Assembly (NCBI GenBank): GCA_937996235.1
Contig: CALKVK010000029.1
Location: 124,001 to 188,000, forward strand
Reading direction: 5' to 3'
Source of the DNA: an uncultured bacterium
GTDB taxonomy: Bacteria > Planctomycetota > JAJSAM01 > JAJVHW01
Length of the DNA stretch: 64,000 nt
Both the position numbers and the translations under genes were made by a program. Under the pieces are notes generated by a model. The model was not told the DNA's origin. It saw nothing but the letters and a program-made list of their open reading frames with translations, and made no database searches. The first letter of the stretch is position 1. Every line of letters begins with the position of its first letter. Positions 1 to 7,527 of this stretch are shown here, one piece after another.

Positions 1-2
1 GG

Positions 3-1255
3 ACGGCGTGGGAGACGTACACGGGCTCGGCGCCGTGGACGCTCGCGGACGCCGACGGGCAGCAGACGGTCTACGCGCAGTACCGCGACGCCGCCGGCAA
101 CGAGTCGGACGTGGTCTCGGACGACATCGGACTCGACCGCGCCGGCCCTGCGGGCTCGCTGACCATCGCCGGGGGCGCCGACTGGACGACGACGCTCGAC
201 GTGACGCTCACGCCGGGCGCGACCGATCCGCTCTCGGGCGTCTTCGAGATGCGCTTCTCCGACGACGGCGCGACGTGGTCGTCGTGGCAGGGCTACTCGA
301 CGACGGCGCCGTGGACGCTGGCGGCGCAGGACGGCACGCGCACCGTGTACGCGCAGTACCGCGACGCGGTGGGCAACGTCTCGACCGCGTCGAGCGACAC
401 CATCGGGCTCGATCGCGTCGCCCCGACGGGCACGCTCGCGCTCGACTCCGGCGCGCCGTGGACGAGGACGACGGCCGTCACCGCGGGTCTCACCGGCAGC
501 GACACGACCTCCGGAGTCGCCGAGTTCCGGCTCTCGAACGACGGCGCGACGTGGTCCGCCTGGGCCGCGTTCGCCGCGTCGAGCGCGTGGACGCTCGAGG
601 GCGCGGACGGCTCGCGGCTCGTGTACGCGCAGCTCCGCGACGTCGCCGGCAACGTGTCGGGCGCGTTCACCGACGCGATCGTGCTCGACCGCGCGCCGCC
701 CACGGGCTCGGTCGCGATCGAGGGCGGCGACGCGGCCACGGCGCTCGCCACCGTCATGCTCGGCGTGCAGGCGAGCGACGCCACGACGGCCGTCGCCGAG
801 ATGCGCTTCTCGAACGACGACGGCGCCACGTGGACCGCGTGGCAGGAGATCGCGGACAGCGCCTCGCTCGACCTCGCCGCCGGCGAGGGCACGCGCCGCG
901 TGCACGTGCAGTTCCGCGACGTGGTCGGCAACGAGTCGGAGGCGTTCGAGGACGAGATCCTGGCCGACCGCACGGCGCCCACCGGCACGCTCGCCCTCGT
1001 GGGCGGCGCCGAGTACCTGAAGCCGGGCGTCGCTCTGGTGGCCGCGCTGACGGCCGACGACGGCGCCGGCGCAGGCGTCGCCGACATGCGCTGGTCGCAC
1101 GACGACGGCGCCACGTGGTCGCCGTGGACGGCGTTCGCAGCAGAGACCGACGTGGGCCTGCCGGACACCGTGGACGACGTGCGCCACGTCGTGACCTTCG
1201 AGCTGCGAGACGCCGTCGGCAACGTCTCGGAACACGTCACGTCGTCGATCCACGT
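3..1255 (+). repeat. Tandem 276-bp coding repeat
   Basis: The LDR codons that close each protein repeat fall near 130, 406, 682 and 961, a period of 276 bp (92 codons). Copies are diverged at DNA level but share long identical words around GATGGCGCGACGTGG-type segments. The array runs off the left edge, so the total copy number is unknown. Confidence 0.8.
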
Positions 1256-1928
1256 GCTCGCGCGGACGCCGCAGGACCTCACCGGCGCGAAGTCGGTGCG
1301 CGGCGCGCTCGACGTCGGCGGCGACGTGGACGCGTACTGCTTCGAGCTCGAGGCCGGCGACACGCTCGACGTGCGCGCGTCCGCGCGTCCCACCGACCGC
1401 GGCGCCGATGCCGACGTCGTCTTCGACCTGTTCGACCCGACCGGGGCGCAGGTCGTGGACGTGCTCTTCCCCGCCGACGCCTCGCGCGCCGGGATCAAGG
1501 GCTACGTGGCGGCGACGACGGGCCGGCACCTCCTCGTCGTGCGCGCCGTCGGCGCCGACGCGGCCGCCGGTCTCACGTACACGGTCTCGTCGAAGCTGAA
1601 GACCACGCGCGCCGCACCGGTCGTGGGCGCGGACGAGGTCGGCGACATCGCGTTCGCCACCGCGGCGCACCGCCGCATCAAGGCCGCACTGCGCGGTGCG
1701 CTGAGCGCCGACGCGGAGCTCGTGGGTCCGTTCGGCGACACGCCGCTCGCGCTCCGCGGCGGACGCCGCGGGCGCTGGTCGCTGCCGACGACCGAGCTGC
1801 TCCTCGGGAGCGGCCCGTACGTGCTCCAGGTGCGCGCGGCCGACGACGCGACCCCCGGCGTGCAGTGGAAGCTCAAGGTCTCGCCGCCGCGCCGCGTCGG
1901 CCGCGTGGACGAGGTGACGACGCCGTAG
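3..1928 (+). CDS. Giant Ig-like repeat surface protein, C-terminal part (5' truncated)
   Basis: The frame is open from the left window edge, so only the last 641 residues are seen. They contain about four and a half copies of a 92-residue repeat with the core MRFSNDGATWSxW, then YAQYRDxxGNVS and LDRxxPTGT. Such repeats are typical of extracellular Ig-like stalk proteins of environmental bacteria. After the repeats comes a domain (about residues 425-530) resembling the bacterial pre-peptidase C-terminal domain (GDVDAYCFELEAGDTL, FDLFDPTGAQV), then a short unassigned C-terminus. The role is probably adhesion or cell-surface structure, but this is inferred from architecture only. No enzyme motif is visible. 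The gene converges on the next one with a 43-bp gap. Confidence 0.85.
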   Translation, partial: TAWETYTGSAPWTLADADGQQTVYAQYRDAAGNESDVVSDDIGLDRAGPAGSLTIAGGADWTTTLDVTLTPGATDPLSGVFEMRFSDDGATWSSWQGYSTTAPWTLAAQDGTRTVYAQYRDAVGNVSTASSDTIGLDRVAPTGTLALDSGAPWTRTTAVTAGLTGSDTTSGVAEFRLSNDGATWSAWAAFAASSAWTLEGADGSRLVYAQLRDVAGNVSGAFTDAIVLDRAPPTGSVAIEGGDAATALATVMLGVQASDATTAVAEMRFSNDDGATWTAWQEIADSASLDLAAGEGTRRVHVQFRDVVGNESEAFEDEILADRTAPTGTLALVGGAEYLKPGVALVAALTADDGAGAGVADMRWSHDDGATWSPWTAFAAETDVGLPDTVDDVRHVVTFELRDAVGNVSEHVTSSIHVLARTPQDLTGAKSVRGALDVGGDVDAYCFELEAGDTLDVRASARPTDRGADADVVFDLFDPTGAQVVDVLFPADASRAGIKGYVAATTGRHLLVVRAVGADAAAGLTYTVSSKLKTTRAAPVVGADEVGDIAFATAAHRRIKAALRGALSADAELVGPFGDTPLALRGGRRGRWSLPTTELLLGSGPYVLQVRAADDATPGVQWKLKVSPPRRVGRVDEVTTP

Positions 1929-1971
1929 TCCGCCATGCTCAGCGGCGTCCGGAGCGCCACGTGCGCGGCTG

Positions 1972-3888
1972 TCACTTCGCCTTGCCGCTGCGGTCCTGCT
2001 TCGCGGTGTAGAGCAGCACCTGCTGCGTCGCGGACTCGGTGTCCCCGAACGTCACGGTGATGTCGGTCGTCGCGTCCACGTCCCTCGCGGTGACGTTCGC
2101 GAAGCCCGATGACGCGAGCGTCGCCGCGTGGTCGCCGCGGAGCTTCGCGCTGAAGCGCGCGACGCCGCTGCGCGGTCTGCTCACGCGCGCGGAGCTCGCG
2201 TCGGACTTCGCGCGGCCCTTGCCGTCGAGCGTGAACGACTGGCGCACGCCGCCGAAGTCGATCTCGAGCACGCGCCCAGCGAGCGCGGTGCCGTCGGCGA
2301 GCGGCATCTGCCCGGACAGCTTGATCACGTCCTTCCCCGCGCGGCGGAAGTCCAGCGCGACCGACGCCTTCGTCACGTCGAAGAACGGCACGCCGGGAGC
2401 GTGGACGTGGATCGTCCGCACGACCGAGTCGGTGCTCCCGCCGTCCGCCCCGATCGCGCGCACGAACGCCGAGAACGTGCCGGGATCCGCATAGGTGTGC
2501 GTCACCTTGGGGCCTGCGGTCTCCATCGCGCCGTCGCCGAAGTGCCACTCGTAGGTCACGTCGGCGCCCGCCTTCGCGGACGGGTCGCCGGTCGCCGCCG
2601 CGGCGACCGTGAAGGTCACACGTGACCCGGCGACGAGCGCGTCGGAGGACGGCACGAGCGGACGCACGAACGACGGACCAGCGGGCGCCGCGCCGCCCGG
2701 CTCGCACACGAACGCCTCACCATTGAAGTCCTCGCCGTCCTCGCGGTTGACGCCCACGGCGACCGTCTCTCCGCTCACGTCCACGCAGTGCCCGAACCCG
2801 CGCGTGCGCGTGCCCGGATCGGTCGGGACGATCGCGGCGTCCTCGTGCGCCGGCCAGCCGCCGACGCCGCGGAGGAACACGTACACCTTGCCGACGTCGG
2901 GCACCGCGCGGTAGTCGCTCGGCGCGCCGACGACGATGCGGTCGCCCTCGACCGCCACGGCGTGACCGAAGCGTCGCTCCGCGCCCGCGTCGGACGCCGT
3001 CAGCACGCGCGTCGCCTGCCAGCCCGAAGCGCCCCGCTCGATCACCTGCGCGGCGCCCGCCGCGAAACCCGGTTGGTCGTATCCCCGGTGTCCGATCACG
3101 ACGGTGTCGCCGCTGACGCCGACCGACCACCCGAACATCTGGTCGAGCGACGTCTGCGTCGGCGCGAAGCGCTGCTCGGCCCATGTCGTGCCGGCCCCCG
3201 AGAAGACGTACGCCGCGCCGGCCGCTCCCTGCCACGGCGCGCCGACGACGACCGTCGCGCCGCCTGCGTGCTCGTCGATCGCGACGGCGCTGCCGAATCC
3301 GTCGAAGCGCTCCGGCGACGCGGGCGTGAGGCCGTGCTCGTGGCTCCACGTGGTGCCCTGGCGCCGGAACACCTCGGCGCTGTCGAGGTCGCCCACGACG
3401 ACACGGTCCCCGTGCACCGCGACCGCCGCGCCGTAACCGGACGACGGGATCGCCTCCGGGCTGGGCAGCTCCGCCTGATGGGTCCACACGGTGCCGCCCG
3501 GCGCGCGGACGAACACGTTCACGCGTCCTCGCAGGTCCTGGGAGAGCAGCGTCACGGAGCCGATCACGAGCGTGTCGCCGTCGAGCGCCACGCAGCGCGA
3601 GCCCGGATAGGAGTAGAGGTAGCCGATGCCGGTGATCTTCTGCTGCACGGACCAGCCGCCGGCGTCGCGCACGTAGACGTAGACCGTGCCCTCGTCCTGC
3701 CCTTCGTAGGGCGCGGCGACGGCGGCCGTGTCGCCGCTCACGGCGACGGCCGCGCCGAAGCGCTCCTGCTCGACGGCCGGCGTCGGGAGCAGTTCCTGCG
3801 ACGTGTACGAGACGGTCGTGCCGCGCGCGGCCACGAACGACAGGCTCAGCACGGCCCCGCACACCAGCAGCGCTCTCGTCGAACTCAC
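1972..3888 (-). CDS. Secreted FG-GAP beta-propeller protein with PKD domain
   Basis: 638 residues starting with GTG, preceded by GGGAGG six bases upstream. A signal peptide (SSTRALLVCGAVLSLSFVAA) is followed by about seven integrin-alpha-like FG-GAP blades (residues about 30-400), recognisable by recurring FGxAVAVxGDxxVVGA motifs. A PKD domain follows (about 410-500, YEWHFGDG and HTYADPGTFSAFV). The C-terminal 130 residues resemble no family I know. It is probably secreted or surface-bound; FG-GAP and PKD domains generally mediate binding rather than catalysis. A 41-bp element shared with the operon at 7451 lies 73-113 bases upstream. A 43-bp gap separates its stop from the convergent repeat protein. 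Confidence 0.85.
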   Translation of the reverse strand: MSSTRALLVCGAVLSLSFVAARGTTVSYTSQELLPTPAVEQERFGAAVAVSGDTAAVAAPYEGQDEGTVYVYVRDAGGWSVQQKITGIGYLYSYPGSRCVALDGDTLVIGSVTLLSQDLRGRVNVFVRAPGGTVWTHQAELPSPEAIPSSGYGAAVAVHGDRVVVGDLDSAEVFRRQGTTWSHEHGLTPASPERFDGFGSAVAIDEHAGGATVVVGAPWQGAAGAAYVFSGAGTTWAEQRFAPTQTSLDQMFGWSVGVSGDTVVIGHRGYDQPGFAAGAAQVIERGASGWQATRVLTASDAGAERRFGHAVAVEGDRIVVGAPSDYRAVPDVGKVYVFLRGVGGWPAHEDAAIVPTDPGTRTRGFGHCVDVSGETVAVGVNREDGEDFNGEAFVCEPGGAAPAGPSFVRPLVPSSDALVAGSRVTFTVAAAATGDPSAKAGADVTYEWHFGDGAMETAGPKVTHTYADPGTFSAFVRAIGADGGSTDSVVRTIHVHAPGVPFFDVTKASVALDFRRAGKDVIKLSGQMPLADGTALAGRVLEIDFGGVRQSFTLDGKGRAKSDASSARVSRPRSGVARFSAKLRGDHAATLASSGFANVTARDVDATTDITVTFGDTESATQQVLLYTAKQDRSGKAK

Positions 3889-3960
3889 GCGTCACCTCCC
3901 GCGGCGGGCACGGCGGCGCCGTTGCGCTGCGCGGGCCGCGCGCCGGCCTCCCGCCACCCG

Positions 3961-4001
3961 ACGGGAACGGGATCCGCGCGTCGCGCGATCACGGATTCCG
4001 G
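3961..4001 (-). promoter_or_regulatory. 41-bp element, copy 1, upstream of FG-GAP/PKD gene
   Basis: On the minus strand it begins CCGGAATCCGTGA, has a variable middle of about 11 bases and ends CGCGGATC..CGTTCCCGT. It matches 35 of 41 positions of the segment 7487-7527 with no gaps. Both copies lie just upstream of a GTG-started gene for an exported protein. GGAAT-type boxes resemble the -35 regions used by ECF sigma factors, so an ECF promoter is one reading; a repressor site is another. Confidence 0.5.
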
Positions 4002-4016
4002 AGAGCGTGCGAACGG

Positions 4017-5489
4017 TCAACGCAGGACGGCGTCGGCGCGGACCACGACGCCGCCGCGCCGCGCGGTCACGGCGACGTCGATACGCACGACCGGTTCGAG
4101 CAGGGCGAGGCGGCTGCGCAGGCGGCGCGCGGCGTCCGCCGCCGCCGCCGCGGACCGATCCCGCGCGATGCGCGCCGTCTCCGCGTCGGCGAGCGCTGCG
4201 AGCTCCGCGCCGGTCTCCCGACGCGTCGCCGCGAGGTGCAGGCGCACGGCGCGCCGCAGCGAATCGGGGGCCGCGGGCGCATCGCGCGTCGGCGTCTCCG
4301 TGCGCAGCGCGAACGCGGCGAGCGCAGCGGCGTCCACGGTCGCGCGCAGGACGTCGTCTGGATCCGCGTCGGCGGCGGCTGCCGGCGGCCCCTCGCGACC
4401 CTGCGCGGCGAGCGCGGCGTCCAGGGTCTCGGCGTCCGACGCGAGCACGAGGAAGCGGTCGCATGCCGCGGCGAGAGAGCCGATGCGACGTGCGGCGACG
4501 ACGGCGTCGGCCGACGGTCGCAAGCCGACCACGAGGACGACTCCCGCGAGGGCGGCCTGCCCGGGAGACGGCGCGACCGCGAACGCGACGCCGTCGTCGA
4601 GCGCGTCGCACGCCACGTCGTCCGTGCCGTCGAGAAGCCACGGGAGCGCGTCCCGCGGCGCGACGCGCAGGCCGCCCACGATGAACGCGCCCGGCGGCGC
4701 GAAGCGTCGCGCGCGGGCGACGAGTTCGCCGAGCGGCGGGGCCGCAGCAGCGGGCGCGACCGCTCCGCCGGTCGTCGTCCACTCGGCGCGCACGCGGTCC
4801 CCGAGGAAGTCGGCACGCACCGTGACGTCGCGGGGTGCCGGCTCGCAGAGCGCCTCGACGGAGCGCGCGAGCAGCCCGTCGTCGAGGAACGGCAGCAGGA
4901 ACTCCTCGGCGAACTCGCCGCTGCACCACGCCGTCACGCACGACTGCGCCGCGGCGTCGTCCACCAGCGCGCGCGCCGCGGGCGACGCCGGCCCGGCAGG
5001 GGCGCGCGCCGCGGCGAGTGCGCTCCGCACGAGCGCGGGGTCGTCGGCCGCGAGCAGCGCGTCCTCCGCGAACGCGACGTACCAGGTCGCGCCCGACGCG
5101 TCGGCCGCGGCGCGGATGCCGTCGGCGTCGCCGTCAACGGCGCGGGTCGCCGCGGCAACGGCCCGCTTCGCGAGCGCCCGCCGCGACCGAGTGAGGGAGG
5201 CGACGACGAGACGCTCGCCGTCGCGCAGCGCGAGGAGCGCGTCGTGCACGCCCTCGATGCCGCGGGCGCCCGCGACGTCTCCGGCGCCGAGCAGTTCGCC
5301 CAGCGCGTCGACGATCCGCGCGTCGGCCGCTCCCGGGTTGCGCCAGCGCACGACCGCATCCACGTCGGGCGGAACGAAGCGCGCGACGGGATCGAGCGGC
5401 GGCTCGAGCGCGAGGTACGCGAACGCCGCGGCCGCCGCCGCGAGCGCCGCCGGCCACCAGCGCACCCGCCGCTGCCGGCGTTCCGTCAC
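4017..5489 (-). CDS. Hypothetical single-pass membrane protein, Ala-rich
   Basis: 490 residues from a GTG codon, seven bases after the preceding gene's stop. A positively charged start and one hydrophobic segment (about residues 11-29) suggest an N-terminal membrane anchor with the rest outside the cytoplasm. The remainder alternates hydrophobic and charged segments and has no motif I recognise. It loosely recalls DUF3352-type proteins (repeated GDRLVVASLTRS-like and PPGAFIVGGL-like strands), but I would not assign it. It is the last of three co-directional genes (7451 to 4017) and is probably co-transcribed with the two exported proteins before it. Confidence 0.75.
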   Translation of the reverse strand: MTERRQRRVRWWPAALAAAAAAFAYLALEPPLDPVARFVPPDVDAVVRWRNPGAADARIVDALGELLGAGDVAGARGIEGVHDALLALRDGERLVVASLTRSRRALAKRAVAAATRAVDGDADGIRAAADASGATWYVAFAEDALLAADDPALVRSALAAARAPAGPASPAARALVDDAAAQSCVTAWCSGEFAEEFLLPFLDDGLLARSVEALCEPAPRDVTVRADFLGDRVRAEWTTTGGAVAPAAAAPPLGELVARARRFAPPGAFIVGGLRVAPRDALPWLLDGTDDVACDALDDGVAFAVAPSPGQAALAGVVLVVGLRPSADAVVAARRIGSLAAACDRFLVLASDAETLDAALAAQGREGPPAAAADADPDDVLRATVDAAALAAFALRTETPTRDAPAAPDSLRRAVRLHLAATRRETGAELAALADAETARIARDRSAAAAADAARRLRSRLALLEPVVRIDVAVTARRGGVVVRADAVLR

Positions 5490-5496
5490 GCCCCGA

Positions 5497-6666
5497 TCAA
5501 CGACCGAGCACGCCCTTCAGGTAGATACCGCCCACCGCGGCGCGCAGGTCGTCCGGCAGGAGCTGATCCCCCGCCTGCACGATGGACACAGCCGCGGACG
5601 CGAGTCGTTTCGACACCGCCGGCGCGTCGTCGGCGCCGTTCGCCGACAGCCGGCCCAGCGCCTGCGCGACACGCTTCGCGGCCTTGCGACCCGCCTTCTG
5701 TGCCTTCCTGCGCCGTCGGTCGGCGGCGCTGCGCTTCGCCGGCGCGTCCACCTCCGCGAGCGCCGCGAACGCCTCGTCCACGAGTTGCGCCGCGGCGCGG
5801 AACTCGAGCTCGGCGGTTGCCGCATCCGGGGTGTCGGCGCCGAGCGACTCCGTGCCCACGGCCATGCGGTCGAGGGACTCGACGAGCTTGCGCACGATCT
5901 CGTGCGTCGTCGTCGCCTGTCCGGCGCCATAGGGCGCGTTCTCGGGCGCGCTCAGCGAGTAGAAGCTGACCATCTGGCCGGGCTCGAAGTTCATCGCGTA
6001 GATGCGCGGAAGGTAGATGTCCCCCGCCGGGGCGAGCGTGCGGCTCACCTCGTTCCAGGCGCCGCCCACCGCGTGGTCGCGCGCGTAGCCGACGAGTTCG
6101 ACACCGTCGTGCTCGAGGGCGAGCTCGATCCTCTGCGCGTCAGGGAACGACTGCGGCGACGCCGCACCGAACGCGGCGGTGGCGGTCATGCCCGCCGTGC
6201 GCGAGACGTCGAGAGCGAACTCCGCCGCAGAGCCGGTGCGCGTCACCACGCTCATTCCGAACACCGCCGAAGGGGACGGGTAGAACGCGGGGTCGCAGAG
6301 TCCCACGACGCACTCGACGCGGAACGGAGGCACCAGATCGTACGGCGCCGTGAGCTCGCGTGCGTTCGGCGGCGGCACGTCCGCCGGCGCCGAGAACGTC
6401 AGCGCGCCGGGTTCCGTGACGACGCGCGACGTCGTGGCCGCGAGCTCGCCGCCCTTGGTGCCACCGGAGCGCTGCAGTTGCGCGAGTCCGATGATCGCCG
6501 CCAGCTGCTGCCCGCTGAGCGGCGCACACCCCTTGCAGCCCGTCGCCAGCGCCGCCGTGAGGCACACGGCACCCACGCGGATGACCGTCGCAGTCCGGAC
6601 CCAGCGCGCGATGCCGCGCCTCCCCGTCGTCGTCACCGTGTGCTCCCCGCGCAGGTCGCGCCTCAT
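5497..6666 (-). CDS. Putative lipoprotein of unknown function
   Basis: 389 residues. A basic N-terminus and hydrophobic stretch end in a lipobox (AALATGC, Cys about residue 44), so it should be exported and lipid-anchored. Several internal ATG/GTG codons could be the true start, since the leader is long. The mature part has no family motif I recognise; residues 330-360 are Lys/Arg-rich and probably helical. The ATG overlaps the TGA of the preceding gene (ATGA, 6663-6666), indicating translational coupling, and the next gene begins after a seven-base gap. The product probably works with its two exported operon neighbours. Confidence 0.75.
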   Translation of the reverse strand: MRRDLRGEHTVTTTGRRGIARWVRTATVIRVGAVCLTAALATGCKGCAPLSGQQLAAIIGLAQLQRSGGTKGGELAATTSRVVTEPGALTFSAPADVPPPNARELTAPYDLVPPFRVECVVGLCDPAFYPSPSAVFGMSVVTRTGSAAEFALDVSRTAGMTATAAFGAASPQSFPDAQRIELALEHDGVELVGYARDHAVGGAWNEVSRTLAPAGDIYLPRIYAMNFEPGQMVSFYSLSAPENAPYGAGQATTTHEIVRKLVESLDRMAVGTESLGADTPDAATAELEFRAAAQLVDEAFAALAEVDAPAKRSAADRRRRKAQKAGRKAAKRVAQALGRLSANGADDAPAVSKRLASAAVSIVQAGDQLLPDDLRAAVGGIYLKGVLGR

Positions 6667-7451
6667 CGGACGAACACCACGTGGCCGCGCACGCGGACCT
6701 CGGCCGGCTCGCTCCCGAACCCCGGCAGGACGGCGTCGATGCAGACGCCGACGCGCGTGGACGACACCTCCGCCACCGTCACCGTGCCGTCGATCAACTG
6801 CCAGTAGCCGTACTGCGCGCCGAGCGAGTGGAACGTCTGGTGGAGCGCCCGCGTGGTGCCGCGCGCGATGTCGCCGGCGGCGAGCGGGATGTTCATGCTG
6901 AACCGGATGTCACCCGGGCCCGGGAACTCGACGAGCGTCTGACCGGCGATGACCTGCGGCTCGAGCGACGCGTTGCTGCGGAGCACGCGGCGGTAGCCGC
7001 CGGCGCCGGTCACGACGAGATGGGCGCCGCTGTTCGGGATGTTGCCGCACGCGGGCGGCTCCTCCGTCTCGGGGTCGCAGGAGGCGACCGTCAGCGTCTT
7101 CGCGGCCACGGCCGATCCGCCGCGCGCGACGAGCCGCAGTTCGTGTTCACCGGGCCGCATGCGCCGCGGCACGCGCGCCCAGACGCGCCGCGCGCCGTCG
7201 GCCCGGACCGCGTCGTCGATCCGCACGTCGCGGCGCGGCACGCGGCGCCCGCCGACGAACACGCGCGGCGGCCGCTCGCCGTCGAAGACGGCGTCGACGA
7301 GGAACGCGTCGCGGGGGTGCGCCGCGGCCGGCGAGAACGCGAGCACGCGCGGTGGCGTGGACGCAGGCCGTGCCGGTGAGGCGGCCGCCGCCGGCGGCAG
7401 GCACGCGGCGACCGTGGTGAGCAACAGGAACCATCGGAGCGGCGGACGCAC
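6663..7451 (-). CDS. Exported protein with IPT/TIG-like domain
   Basis: 262 residues from a GTG start with GGAGG five bases upstream. It has a clear signal peptide (RWFLLLTTVAACLPPAAAA, cleavage near residue 24). Residues 30-125 resemble an IPT/TIG immunoglobulin-like fold (PRVLAFSPAAAHPRDAFLVDAVF, then VFVGGRRV and PGEHELRLVA). The second half, with a Cys pair around residues 130-140, is unassigned. It is the first gene of a three-gene operon with ATGA coupling to the next. The 41-bp shared element at 7487-7527 lies 36 bases upstream and is its most likely promoter or operator. Confidence 0.75.
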   Translation of the reverse strand: MRPPLRWFLLLTTVAACLPPAAAASPARPASTPPRVLAFSPAAAHPRDAFLVDAVFDGERPPRVFVGGRRVPRRDVRIDDAVRADGARRVWARVPRRMRPGEHELRLVARGGSAVAAKTLTVASCDPETEEPPACGNIPNSGAHLVVTGAGGYRRVLRSNASLEPQVIAGQTLVEFPGPGDIRFSMNIPLAAGDIARGTTRALHQTFHSLGAQYGYWQLIDGTVTVAEVSSTRVGVCIDAVLPGFGSEPAEVRVRGHVVFVR

Positions 7452-7486
7452 GCGTTCCTCCCGGGTCGGGACTCGGTCTCCGACCC

Positions 7487-7527
7487 ACGGGAACGAGATC
7501 CGCGTGCCGGCCGCTCACGGATTCCGG
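7487..7527 (-). promoter_or_regulatory. 41-bp element, copy 2, upstream of exported-protein operon
   Basis: It differs from the copy at 3961-4001 at only six positions and has identical length. Its distal 13 bases overlap the last codons and stop of the WD40 kinase gene, which also fits a promoter placed at the end of the preceding gene. Confidence 0.5.

Noticed and set aside
2788..6807. A 1339-codon plus-strand open frame opposite three minus-strand genes
   Set aside because: It is Arg/Ala/Pro-rich low-complexity sequence and lies antisense to genes with signal peptides, lipobox and domain motifs. High GC removes stop codons from shadow frames.
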